Part shown: positions 10,791 to 21,733 of the stretch, piece after piece | Numbering within the stretch: position 1 is the stretch's first letter | Layout of the letters: every line of letters starts with the position of its first letter | Assembly: GCF_963576675.1 (NCBI RefSeq) | Contig: NC_088916.1 | Span: forward strand, 18,390,501-18,454,500 | DNA from: Euphorbia lathyris | Lineage: Eukaryota; Streptophyta; Magnoliopsida; Malpighiales; Euphorbiaceae | DNA: 64,000 nt | Direction: 5' to 3' | Position numbers and translations under genes: made by a program | The notes under the pieces: model-generated | The model's database searches: none | Told to the model about the DNA's origin: nothing | What the model saw: the letters and a program-made list of their open reading frames with translations, nothing else

Positions 10791-11539
10791 TTAGTCACTA
10801 TCTTCTTCGTACTCGTCAATGTTTGGTGAAGATGTCGCTGGTACACCTGACTGTATTGCAAGGTATATCTCTTTCTCCTCTGCAATATTCGTCTCATATT
10901 CCACAGGAAAAATGTTCCATGGAGCATTTCCTCTATTTCTTGGCCAAGCTCGTCCTGGCAGGTAATCGTTCTTTGAAGCGCTGATACTCTGTAGTACTCG
11001 AACCTCTAATTTATAGCGATCCCAATTTTTCACGATCGAGTAAGGATAAGTTCGATGAAGCTCATGAGAAATTTCAGACTCTGTCCATCTTAAAAAGATG
11101 ATGGAGTTGAATTTTTTTTAGGGATAATTCCCCTCTGATTATCACGCAGTAGTCTGGCGAACATAGCTTTCCAGTCATCAATAGGCATAAACCACTTCAG
11201 AAATGTTTGAATATGACTAGGAATATTTCCTTCATTCAAAGTGTTCAACCATTCCTCTAGAGCAAATTCAAAAGGCATGTAATACATATAACATAAGAAC
11301 CATAGCATGTGTAGTGAGTATATTGGAAACTCACCAGCAGACGGAAGCTTGAAGCAAAACATAAATGGAGTTTCAGGATGGAACATTGTTGGACTCACAA
11401 ATGTCTCTCCATATACACGGATTGCGTAGTATTGGTAATCAAGCATCTTCGTCGTGCAATCAGACTTATTCAAAGTTGATACTATGCTTTTCTCGGGAGG
11501 AAAATTAGGGAACTCATTGGTAAAATCAGATGAAGCCAT
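10791..11539 (-). pseudogene. Unrecognised transposon-borne gene, frame-shifted at an A8 run
   Basis: Begins MASSDFTNEFPNF at 11539 and runs to 11090. A second frame continues the same protein-like sequence to EEDSD and a stop at 10791. The two frames meet at a run of eight A (complement of 11112-11119), where adding one or removing two bases would join them into about 250 residues. Visible traits are many aromatic residues, a hydrophobic stretch near IYSLHMLWFLCYMYYM that could be buried or membrane-associated, a WLNTLNEGN segment and an acidic C-terminus. I do not recognise the family. It sits between the mobile domain gene and the OTU region, on the transposase strand. The break could be a mutation, a sequence error in the homopolymer, or less likely programmed slippage. 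Confidence 0.55.
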
Positions 11540-12054
11540 TTATGTTTGAGAGTTTTCGTTGAAATGAATTTAAAGAGTAAATGTGGATAACTGAAGTAGA
11601 AAGATTGTTTAATTTTATAGATGGAGAATATAGCCGTTGGAATATAGCTGTTGGAATACCACATGTTCGAATATATTAATCAAAATTGATCAGAATTGAT
11701 CAGAATTGATCAGAATTCACCTGTAACATTACAGAACCATACAGAATTCACCTGTAACATTATAGAACCATACAGAATTCATCAGAATTCACCTGTAACA
11801 TTACAGAACCATACAGAATTCACCTGTAACATTACAGAACCATACAGAATTCATCAGAATTCACCTGTAACATTACAGAACCATACAGAATTCACCTGTA
11901 ACATTATAGAACCATACAGAATTCATCAGAATTCACCTGTAACATTACAGAACCATACATAATTCATCAGAATTCACCTGTAACATTACAGAACCACACA
12001 TAATTAATCAGAATTCAACCTATAACATTACAGAACCACACACAATATCAAATA
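11540..12054. repeat. Minisatellite with 72-bp higher-order period
   Basis: From about 11690 to 12045 a 31-bp unit (CAGAATTCACCTGTAACATT plus ACAGAACCATA) alternates in pairs with a 10-bp insert (CAGAATTCAT), giving a 72-bp composite repeat. The last copies degenerate toward the OTU stop codon. The 88-codon ORF across it (period 24 residues) is a by-product of a period divisible by three. Bases 11540-11690 are AT-rich flank. Confidence 0.85.
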
Positions 12055-12714
12055 CTAATATCCCCTAAGTTGGGCCAATCTGGTCCACTGTGTCACCCTA
12101 TCCTGATAGAAGCGCTCCCATCCTACAACGCTTTGGCCTCGGTGCACAAACCACGAGTGTACTATAGGGGGCACCGGAAAGTTAGGCGATAAATTTAAAC
12201 GTATGTAGTGCTGGCAGTGATTCCCTAAATGAGCTATACAAATCTCACGTGATGGTCTTGTAGAAGTGGATGCGGCATACAATGGTAAGATAGTACCACA
12301 CAATGCTAATGTGTCCCCACCTGAGAAGCCAAATAACATGATAGCAGAATTGTACATTGTAGCAACCGGCCACAAGTCATCCCAAACGATCATCCAATAA
12401 TCTGGCGTACAACCTGCACCGTCCCAACTTACTCTACGAAGAGCTGCATCAACAGTATCAACAAACACTCTTTGATACAGACAACGGTTAGCAATTACTT
12501 CATTTCGAATGTGATGCCTAACTGTCTGCCATGCTTCTTCGTCACCAAAAATGTAAGTTGCTACCGTACGAAAACCACAATTTCCATCACCTACAACGTC
12601 GTAGTATGATTCGACGTATGGTTTAATTATGCCAACTATTTTATCGGAATGTACGAATTCAGAACCATAATACGTTTTTCCATCTGCATTCATGTATATT
12701 GGTGTAAAACAACT
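12055..12714 (-). CDS. OTU-type cysteine protease region of the transposon
   Basis: A 212-codon frame opens at 12693 and is also open upstream to the intron border at about 12714. It has the OTU signature VVGDGNCGFRTVA, with the nucleophile Cys after DGN, and a C-terminal LGNHCQHYIRLNL holding the likely catalytic His. OTU proteins remove ubiquitin chains; related transposon proteins fuse OTU behind a MULE transposase. An exon donor at 12767 and acceptor ATATAG at 12715 would link it to the transposase. The phases do not match (exon 3 ends in phase 1, this frame needs phase 0), so it is either a separate ORF or the junction has a further defect. Length is compatible with a full OTU domain. 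Confidence 0.75.
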   Translation of the reverse strand, partial: SCFTPIYMNADGKTYYGSEFVHSDKIVGIIKPYVESYYDVVGDGNCGFRTVATYIFGDEEAWQTVRHHIRNEVIANRCLYQRVFVDTVDAALRRVSWDGAGCTPDYWMIVWDDLWPVATMYNSAIMLFGFSGGDTLALCGTILPLYAASTSTRPSREICIAHLGNHCQHYIRLNLSPNFPVPPIVHSWFVHRGQSVVGWERFYQDRVTQWTRLAQLRGY

Positions 12715-12767
12715 CTATATTGCAAAACAGTTATAAAAAAAAGTTAGGTTTATCAGATAAACATTAC

Positions 12768-15126
12768 CTGATGAGGCAGCATTATGTACCGAGGATGACG
12801 AGCTAATTCTGCCACTTCTACCACGACTCCTAGATGAACTAGTAGAACGAGCCCATCCACGACGAGTTTCATTGTATTCCCAAGAACTCGGCATACGTTT
12901 TGTGGATTTGCTCACCTTAGGTCATCCCCGCACGTTAATTTTGACATCGGGTTCGGTGTACTGAGCTTGATCAGGGTGTAGTTGATCATGGATAAACATT
13001 GAAATATTACGCATTACGGATGGGTTGGCTTTAGAGACTTGGTCCACTAAGGACTTAAAATATCGCTGCTCCTCGTTCAAATCATTACGCCCGTCATTTT
13101 CATCAGTGTCACCATGATTGATTAAAAGTGTTCTCCAAAACACGTGAACACTCTCAGAACTGATCATTTGTTCCAGATCACAAGCTCGTTTCAGCTCACA
13201 TGCACATGGTATCTGATGCGATGTTCTCAATACACAACCGCAACGCACGTACACTTCATGGCTCAACCCTCTCATACGCTCTAACTCTTGATTCAACAAC
13301 TGCAGACAATAATGAGAGACTTTGAATACAAGTTGGCTTAATGGGCGTCCGGCGAAAGTGACTTCTTGACGAAGCCGGGACTGTTCAAGCATGTACCTGA
13401 TACGAAGACAAAATTATTATTAGTTAGTGAAATGATACAACCATAAATGCAAATTCCAAAATCGCAGTAGAAGAAATTGGAAATACCTTATATTGGTTGC
13501 TTGTGATTCAATCTGCTTGTGAACCTTCTGCCATACCGTGTCAAGGGACCCAGTTGCCGTATTGAGCCATTGCTTTAGACTAGCATGTTCGCTCTCCACT
13601 CGACAAGTAGTTGTGTTGCCAAAATGTAAGAACTCCTTTGTCCAAGCAACAACAAACTTCTCCTTATGCACCAACCACGTCTCCTCAACATACGAGATAA
13701 CTCCTTTGAACCTGCTCATCTTTTCCTTCATCATCATAAGATTGGTCTCGTACTCCTCAATGGTTAATGATTCTAATATTGTTCTCCATTTGCCATTCTT
13801 GAATTTAGAGGCAAGGCCTTTATCTCCAATGATTCTATACACACGATCTTCCACATCCTTATTTATATGCCAAGTGCATAGCAAGTGCGCTGCTTGTGGA
13901 AAAACTTCTTGTATCGGCTTAAATAACCCAAGCTCCCTGTCACTAACAACAACGGTCGGGTTCAGATCATCCCCAAGAAAAATCTTCAGCCTTTGCAAAA
14001 TCCAACGGTAGCTCCCTTCAGTCTCGTCTTTAACAATAGCATACGCTATCTTGAAGTTATTATTGCATGGCGTCATCCCAATAATCTCAACAAACGGCAT
14101 TTTGTACTTGTTTGTTTTGTACGTTGAATCAATGCCGATGTACCAGTGGTAAGTCCTGAACATATCAACTGACTCTGGATGTGCCATGAACACATGCGTT
14201 ATCACACCTGAATCAGCCTGTGTGTAATTGACATATTTGTTCTCCACAGCAATATGGTAGAATTGACTAGCCAGGTCTCTACCTTCAAACGCGTCCCTCC
14301 TCATTTTGTCCTTGTAATTATATATGTGTTTAATTACTGAGTTGTCCTCTGGGTGTTTTCTTTAACTGATGCTAAAATAGCACAAGGCTTTGCTTGAGCT
14401 GAAGTCATATCACGCACAATTTGTTTAGATGCGATACTGAGTCCGCTCATTTGCCGACTTCCCTCTGGATACATACGCATTGTATGGTTATGCATTCCAG
14501 TTAACCCAGGCTTAGCCTTTATCCCCCATCCCGAAAGGTCTGCATGTTGATAGGCTTTAATCTGAAATTTGCAGCGGCACGCTTTAGTTTTACTTTTCCT
14601 AATTGCAGGATCTTCATCATTTTTCACAACACCTCTATATCGTTCACCCCGTGAACAGCGCAACAACTTCTGTTTTTCCCCATTTTTATGCGAAGATATT
14701 ACAATCTCAAACCCATTCTGAATAGCTATCTTTTTTGCCCAATCAATAGCATCCTGACCGGAGGGGAAAACGGTATCCGTTATGAAACGCGAACTATAAT
14801 CAATGTTATCGGGGTTCCAATCTTCTATCGGTACCTGAATATACGAAAAATTGACATTAAAATTACAAAAAAATACTTCGGGGCTATTTCTCCCGTTCGA
14901 AATTAATTCGGGGCAATTTCTGCCCATTTTGGCCTGAACGGGCAGCGCGTACTGCCCGTTCCAATGGAACGGGTAGTTCATCCGTTCGGCCTAAGGAACC
15001 GGTGGTAATCGCAACCCGCCCAGGTCAAATCCAAAATAATAAAAAAAAAAACCTAAATAACGTTTTTAATAACCGTAATCTTACCTCGTGTTCGAACTCA
15101 TTGTCTTCGGGAATGCTTTGATCCAT
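12768..15126 (-). pseudogene. FAR1-like MULE transposase, disrupted
   Basis: Exons on the minus strand: 15126-15085 (MDQSIPEDNEFEHE), 14834-13487 and 13396-12768. The order is a FAR1-type DNA-binding region (FPSGQDAIDWAKKIAIQNGF, then cysteine- and histidine-bearing segments), the MULE catalytic domain (DSTYKTNKYKMPFVEIIG; VVSDRELGLF; LLCTWHINKD; RVESEHASLK, so the D-D-E and the C2H motif are present), and a SWIM-like zinc motif (CGCVLRTSHQIPCACEL). The tail is basic and serine-rich. Two defects are seen: a one-base shift near 14353-14356 between the DNA-binding and catalytic parts, and an in-frame TGA at 12922-12924 in a GRPK-type basic stretch. The TGA is explained by C to T at a CG site. 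Full length would be about 660 residues before the OTU region. Confidence 0.85.
14880..15030. repeat. Palindrome cluster in intron 1 of the transposase gene
   Basis: Two overlapping perfect inverted repeats: AACGGGCAG/CTGCCCGTT (14937-14945 and 14952-14960) and CCCGTTCCA/TGGAACGGG (14955-14963 and 14965-14973). The block ends with CCCGCCCAGG near 15014-15023. It mirrors, in position and style, the cluster in the first intron of the gene at the other end. Confidence 0.8.
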
Positions 15127-15264
15127 TTTTGTCAAATTCGGGATTTGTGCTCGGGAGAGAAAAATAGAGAGAGTTTTGAAGGTTTTGGGGAAAAAAATGA
15201 CAAGGGTAAAATGGTCAAAAAAGTGAGGTGAACCGGAATTTAGGGGCGGTATTTAGCAATACCC

Positions 15265-16685
15265 AATGAAGCAATAAGCTAATTGAAAAAACTCCAAAAA
15301 TGAACTTTTTCAAAATTAGTTTTTTGGACTCAATAAGCTCTTTCAAACATTTCTTCACCAAAAACCACTATTAAAGGTTTAACTAGTCAAACCCTATAAA
15401 GTGGCTCAAACCTCTAATTTTAGCCCAAAAACTCTTTAACAAAGAGGGTCCAGGTCCTGTTTGGTAATTAGCTATTAGCTGTTAGTTGATTACCTTTTTT
15501 TGTTATCGATTTGACTAGTTGATTGTGTAAACTTGTTTGGTAAAAGCTAGCTGATTACTAATAGTTGTTTTCATATTCTTTCAAAAAAAATGATAAATAA
15601 ATACATGGTAAAACATTTATTTGAGGTTAAATGATAGCAATTAGGGGTAAAAATATTATTCAAAAGAGATGTAATAAAAAACTAATTGAAAAATCTTACG
15701 AAACCAGTTTTTTCAAAATTAGTTTTTAAAACTTAATAACCACTTTCAAACATCTCTTCACCAAACACTATTGTTAGAAGTTTGAATAGTCAAAACCTTT
15801 AAAATAGTTAAAAAAAAACTTTTTATCACACGACACCTTAGGATTCTAAGTGATTGGTTTGTTTTTTATCTTTTAATTTTAAACATTAATATGAATATAA
15901 ACGGGTCTAAATTTTTTAGTATAATCTCTAACATTGTTGTCATTCATATAACTTTGTTCTTTTTGCTTTTTAATTAGACTAACTTAATTTAAAATTTTGA
16001 GATTTTAAATGATTGTACAGATTTTATTTGGATTGAATGCTTTGAAGCCTTTATTTTAAATATTTATGATTTGTAAAAAAATACCTTACATTAATTTTGG
16101 TTACAAAAACGTAACATTTTTTTTAAAAGACATTACATTTTTTTTTAAATTCATAATTTTGGATTATGTCAAACTAGTAAACTTAGTATTTTTAATATAT
16201 TTTAAGGATTAGAATTTACAAATTAGAAGTCTAAAATATATTTTCTAAAGTTTACTATTTATGAATTGGAGTCTAGATTTTTTAAATTATAGTGTAAAAT
16301 CATAATATATAGAGAATAATGACATATTAAAAATTAAGTTTGGTGATATGACTTAGTTGTAATTTTCTACTATATTATGATATTCATGTAATTGACCCAT
16401 TTTTTTATGCCTATTTAGAATATATTTAAATTAAATTGTAACCCAAAAAAGAATATATTTAAATTAAATGCATTAATATTTGTTATTTAGGAATATTAGT
16501 GGTTACTTACTATAAATGCATATACATTCCTGATGATGAGTTGACTACGATTCAATTAGTGGTTACTTGACTATAAATATTCCTGATGATGAGAATTCAC
16601 TACTTATTTGACGATTGAATTCATTAAGTTTTTCTCAAAATCATTTATCGATTGATTATCTTCTACTTCTTCTTCATCGATTGCT
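15265..16685. other. Non-coding interval upstream of serpin 1
   Basis: AT-rich, no supported gene. Near 15455-15830 a segment beginning CCTGTTTGGTAATTAGCTAT resembles hAT-type MITE ends and matches 34360-34770. The 180 bp before the serpin ATG are nearly the same as in unit 2 and probably include its promoter and leader; I can point to no single box with confidence. Confidence 0.5.
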
Positions 16686-19138
16686 ATGGATTTTGGGACA
16701 CGAATTGCTACGGATTCCATTCTCAAAGAAATCAACAATGGCAGCAAAAATAATCCGGTATTATCTCCTTTATCTTTTCATATGGCTTTGAATATGTTGG
16801 CTTCCGGTTCAACCCGTCGGACTTTATATCAGTTGCTACACTTTCTTCAATCCGATTCTACTACTCATCTCCATGCTCTGTCTTCCTTTTTTATGGAATT
16901 TTCCACCGCCGGTACTCATCCTCTTCCGTCTCCTAATTGTTCCTTACATGAAAACCCTAGCACCCGCACTGGGGGATCTTCCCCGCCCTATCAAAATCCA
17001 AGTAGCTCCAGGGGACCTTTCAGCCCTTGGCTACATTTTCCATTACATCCCAACAGCCTCGGCGGACCTTCCATCCCCGGGGTACCTTTTCTGTCATATC
17101 CAAATCCAAACGTCCCCGGGGGACGTGTAATCGCTGCGGTACCTATTTCGTCATTTCCAAATCCAAGCAGCCGCGGGGAATCTTCTTCTTCCTCTTACCA
17201 AAATCCAAGCAGTGGCTACGACGGACCGATCATCTCTTTGGTTAATGGCATTTGGGTGGGTCACAATTTCTCTATAAAGCATCGTTTCGAACAGTTGGCT
17301 CAACATGTTTACAAAGCCAAAGCTGAATCTGTTGGTTCTCCCCAGGTATGTATAAACAATATTCAAATTCCATATGATATTAAGAAAATATATTATAAAG
17401 ATCAAATTTAGCCCTAATGGAAAGTGCTTACATACTATGTTATATAAATGTCACATTGTTTCAATTTGTTTATTTGTAACTATATAAGATAAGGTGCAAA
17501 CATGCTCCTAAAATTTAGGACCGGGAACAATTTTACTCATAACTTTTAAAATGGTGCAATTTTATTAAAATTTCTTTTGGCTGCCAACATTAGTGGTAAA
17601 ATTGCACCATTTTAGATGTTAGAAATAAAATTGCTCTTGAATGTAAACGTTATGAGCATTTTTACACTTTATCCCTAACTATATTAATAATACAGTAATT
17701 AGACAGTTTTACAAAAAAAAAAAAATTGTGATTAACTTAGGCTTAGTTATTTTAAAAGGTTTTGCTGTAATTGTATCTGAAAGTGATTATTAAATAATAG
17801 TAAAACCTGGCTAGTTAATGAGTGTCATTGGGAGGTCAAAATTGTGCACATTCTCCGAGAAGGAAACCAAGGTGCGGATTGGATGACAAACTACGCAGGA
17901 CATCTGTCTTTGGGTATTCACGAGTGTGATACGCCTCCTGCAGACATCCAAGAATTTCTGTTTTCAGATTTATGTGGAATAGGCCATCCTCGGATCCGTT
18001 CTTAGCTTTTCGTTTTTGTTTTCTGTTTCGGACCTAATTCCCTCCATTCTACCAAAAAAATAAAAAATAATAGTAAAACCAATGTTTTTAAATCTGCATT
18101 TGTATATTTCTATTATCATATTGATATTATGGCATGAACTTATATATTTCTCAATTAGGGTATTAAATTGGGTTTTTGTGTGTTATGTAATTAAAATATA
18201 TTTTATGATATATAATATTGATAATAGTGTCGAACATGTCATGTTATATTGCTGTTCCCCTAATTTGTTTAAATTTTCTTTTTCTTCTTACAATTCAGTA
18301 AGGTTGATAAAGGATTCACAAACTAAATATTGTTTTGGTTTCACAGAAGGAGAAAATCAGGGATAAAATCAATTCTTGGGCATTAGAAGTATCGAAAGGA
18401 CACATCGATGAACTTGTTCGGGAAGATTTATTCACTGAATTAGCAATACTTGTACATGTAAGTGCACTCTACTTTAAAGGAACATGGCTTCAAAAGTTTA
18501 ATCCCTCGGATACTAGAGAGGAAGATTTTCATCTCCTTAATGGACAAACTGTTAGAGTTCCGTTCATGGAGAGCTCGAATAGTTACCACTTATAAGGATC
18601 GTTTGACGGTTTTAAGCTACTCAAAATGCAATACAAAAATGACCAATTAGGTGGAAAAAATTACGCCATGCATATGTTTTTTCCTGATAAGAATGATGGA
18701 CTACGAGAACTGGTAGAGAAGTTCCACTCCGATCTAAGATTTTTACTGGAGAAACGCGAGCTTCGAGGAGTCAAACTTGATAAACTGCTGTTACCGAAAT
18801 TGAAGTATGAATATGGATTGGATGCTTGTGCGAGCATGATGAAACTGGGATTGGATTTGCCTTTTGATAGTGAGAAAGCTGAGATTGATGAGATGGTTGA
18901 AACTTTAGGAGTACTTTATGTGTCGAACGGAGTTCAGAAATGTTCTATCGAAGTAAACGAGGAAGGCACAATTGCAACTGCTGTCAATGTATTTGAAATG
19001 AGTTATGGAATCACAGTGCCTTTTACGGAGCCGTCTCAACGAAGTTTTATAGCAAATCATCCGTTTTTGTTTATGATCAGAGAAGAGGCTTCCGGCACTG
19101 TTCTTTTTATTGGAGCTGTTCTCAATCCTCGTTTATAG
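16686..19138 (+). pseudogene. Serpin copy 1 with Pro/Ser/Gly-rich insert; premature stop in exon 2
   Basis: Two exons, 16686-17345 and 18347-19138, with GT-AG borders and matching phase. Serpins are suicide inhibitors of proteases. Exon 1 has helix A-D features (NNPVLSPLSFHMALNMLASG), then residues about 75-179 of low-complexity Pro/Ser/Gly sequence that normal serpins lack, then LVNGIWVGHNFSIKHRFEQL. Exon 2 has INSWALEVSKGHIDELV, VSALYFKGTW, VRVPFMESS, the hinge VNEEGTIATAV, and the C-terminal signature NHPFLFMIREEASGTVLFIG. The hinge keeps EEGT but has I and T where plant serpins usually carry E and A. A TAA at 18593-18595 (TAT in copy 2) cuts the protein in mid domain. Full length would be 483 residues against about 390 for a typical plant serpin. 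Colinear with 35505-37974. Confidence 0.87.
17808..18065 (+). mobile_element. 5'-truncated LINE 3' end (RNase H remnant) in serpin intron
   Basis: Translating gives WEVKIVHILREGNQGADWMT and later IHECDTPPADIQEF, the C-terminal RNase H-like part of plant LINE reverse transcriptases. It ends in a stop, a short 3' UTR and an A-rich tail. A 15-bp duplication (AATAATAGTAAAACC) flanks it at 17793-17807 and 18066-18080, the mark of target-primed insertion. Also present in unit 2. Confidence 0.85.
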
Positions 19139-20171
19139 AATCACTGCTCTCAATATAGTAGAGGATGTTTTACTGTTGTTGAGAATGAATACAATTTTAA
19201 AGAGATTTCTCTCTATTTTATCATTATAATAAATTGGATTGTTCCGAGAGTATTTTTGAATTTATCGATAGAGTTCTCGGAAATGAATTCTGAACCTCTC
19301 CAAGTATTATTTACTATTCCAAGGTTTAAACCTTAATGGCTGTGTCCCATGCTGAAATTTAAGCAACTGTATTTTGGGAATAAAGCATACTAAATGTGTG
19401 AAACAAAAGAAAAAGAGTTTTCTTTCACCTTCTGGTGTTCTAGGGAACTCATTGTATCTGTGAGCTTACTGATGTCCTTTCAAGTAGACCTTGCAATTTC
19501 GTATTCCGGTTGTGTTCGTATCGTGTCATTTTTGGATTTGTGTTAAAAAGAGTATACTTAAATCCAATCCAAAAACTTTTGTGTCACAATCGTGTAAATC
19601 TGTTTGGTTACATGTGATTTTATTATGCATATATTAATGATAACTTTTAAAAATATAAGAAGATATGATAATATTTTATATCCTTTATGTCTTAGATTAG
19701 TATGTTAATATTAACCATCAAAAAATCCACTAATATCATAATAGACGGCCATGTATTGTGTTTATAATAATTTAGGAGGTTCGAATCATATTTGCAAGTA
19801 ATAACTATAATTTTATTATCTTTATTAATAAAGTGACATATAAAAACACAAGAGAATATAACAATAATTTTAGATATCCGTGTTATTTCGTGTCATTTTT
19901 TGATTAGCATATCAACCCTAACCTAACCCAAAAATTTGCTTATCAGTTTCGTATCAACAAAAAATGACACATTACTAACTAAGCTAAAATCAAACACAAT
20001 TGCTTGTCGATTTCGTGTCGCGTGTAATTTTTCCACCTCTACTTTCAAGGAATGATTGTACAAACAATTGTCAGACTAGACGAGACATGTCGAGAGTTAA
20101 AAAATGTGGCTTCTATTATGGTTTATTTATTCTGCATTCAACAACAAAATGGAAACCGCATCAAATGCAAT
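19139..20171. other. Serpin 1 3' flank
   Basis: Non-coding, colinear with 37975-38889. An AATAAA-type signal (GGGAATAAAGC) near 19376 may serve the serpin transcript. Ends abruptly where Copia B' begins. Confidence 0.5.
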
Positions 20172-21733
20172 ACGAACTGGCATTTGACAGATTTGGACTC
20201 TAGTTTGCCACTCATCAATTTCTTGACATGTGCATCACAGCCCCAAATCTTCATGAAGGAAACGTTGGGCTTTCGGCCCGTCCATAATTCATATGGTGTT
20301 CCTTCAACTGCCTTGCTCGGTGTATTATTAATTATATGAGCAGTAGTTTCCAAAGAAAATCCCCAAAAGGAGATAGGGAGAGAAGCTTGACTCATCATTG
20401 AGCGGACCATGTCAAGCAGGGTCCTGTTCCTCCTTTCTGACACTCCATTCCATTGGGGTGTACCAGGAGGAGTGAGTTGGGATACAATCCCACACTCTCT
20501 CAAGAATGAGACAAACTCTTGGCTCAAGTATTCGCCCCCTCTATCAGACCGAAGCGCTTTTACTTTCTTGCCAAGTTGATTTTCTACTTCATTTTTAAAA
20601 TCTTTGAATCTCAGAAGAGTTTCAGATTTATGTTTCATCAGATACACATACCCGTATCGGCTATAGTCATATGTGAAGGTAACAAAGTACAGAAAACCAG
20701 ATCTAGCACCGGTGCTCATTGGACCGCATACATCTGAGTGTATCAGCTCCAATAGCTCTGTGGCCCTTACACTAGTTTTGGTGAAAGGCGCCTTTGTCAT
20801 CTTCCCTCTTAAACAGGATTCACACGTGTCATAAGACTGCATGTCAAATGACCCTAGCGCTCCACTAGAGTGAAGCCTAGTTATGCGTTTCTCATTTATG
20901 TGGCCAAGACGACAGTGCCAGATATATGTAGGATTCAGTTCATTAGTCTTAATCCTTTTAGCGTTTATGTTATAGATTGATTCACTACGTTTTAGATCAA
21001 GGATATACAAACCATTTTCTAGAAATGCGGTTCCATAAACAATATTGCCACGATGTATAGAAATCCTACCACGTCCAATATTAAAATTAAAACCGGAAAT
21101 ATCCAACATAGAAACTGAGATAATGTTCCTGCGCATTGCAGGTACAAAACAACAATCTCTAAGTTCTAAAACTAAACTAGTAGGCATCTCTAAAGTGTAA
21201 TCTCCGATCTCCAAGGCCTCTACACGAGCACCATTGCCGACTCGAAGATCCACTTCACTAGATCCTAACAACCTCCTATTTCTCAGTCCTTGCACATTTG
21301 AACAAATGTGAGTACCACATCCAGTGTCTAAAACCCAAGATGTAGAAATAGCCAGATTTATCTCAACAACATAAACGCTAGAACCAGAAGCTTTAGCCTT
21401 CTGTTTCTCCCTTAGCTTTGGACACACGTTCTTCCAGTGTCCCTTCTCATTACACTCGTGACAGATATCATATGTCGAGGCCAACCTACCTTTAGGAGCT
21501 GCCACCTTCCTTGTCTTTGACTCGGCCTTTTGGGCGTGCGCCTTGGACTTGGACTTGGCCTTTCCCTTAGGTATGTTCCCTTTATTGGCTGGTAAGGTAG
21601 CAGTCAGTACAGATTCCTTCCACTCGTGTCTACAAACCTTTTGTGAGTTTATAGCACAGTCAAGGAAATCAGTCCCTGAAAGTTTTTCCTTTTCCAAGAG
21701 TGGTCTGAGTGAGTTGTTGCTTGTTGCAGTCAT
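20172..21733 (-). pseudogene. Truncated Copia gag-pol of B' (zinc knuckle, protease, integrase)
   Basis: The open frame starts MTATSNNSLRPLLEKEK and shows a zinc knuckle (CHECNEKGHWKNVC), protease (WVLDTGCGTHIC), integrase HHCC (HCRLGHINEKR ... CESC) and DDE core (HSDVCGPM, RSDRGGEYLS, WNGVSERRNRTL). The catalytic Glu is kept here, unlike in element B. It ends at the breakpoint near codon 518, followed by unrelated residues. The main gag domain is missing, with the same internal deletion as in B. Confidence 0.88.

Larger units (their letters stand above)
7783..15264. mobile_element. Mutator-like DNA transposon with plant mobile domain, transposase and OTU genes
   Basis: Terminal inverted repeats match at both ends: TACCGCCCTTAAATTCCGG near 7796, and near 15225-15255 a sequence whose complement contains TACCGCCCCTAAATTCCGG, followed in both by GTTCACC. 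Unit 2 keeps the empty site (34172/34173), which fixes the insertion ends to within a few bases. Inside are a plus-strand plant mobile domain gene (7929-10563), a minus-strand gene of unknown family (10791-11539), a minus-strand OTU region (12055-12714) and a minus-strand FAR1/MULE transposase (12768-15126). The two outer genes start just inside the two ends and converge. I see no clear 9-bp target duplication. The transposase has a frameshift and a stop, so this copy is not autonomous. Confidence 0.9.

Noticed and set aside
10791..11539. Viral origin of the orphan gene
   Set aside because: A vague resemblance in composition only; no motif I could name, so no assignment made.
11690..12045. 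CRISPR-like regular repeats
   Set aside because: Units are contiguous and composite (31+31+10 bp) with no unique spacers; plant nuclear DNA; it is a minisatellite.
17027..17245. Alternative frames across the serpin insert
   Set aside because: Arise because the insert is a repeat with few stops; the serpin frame is the one joined to conserved segments.
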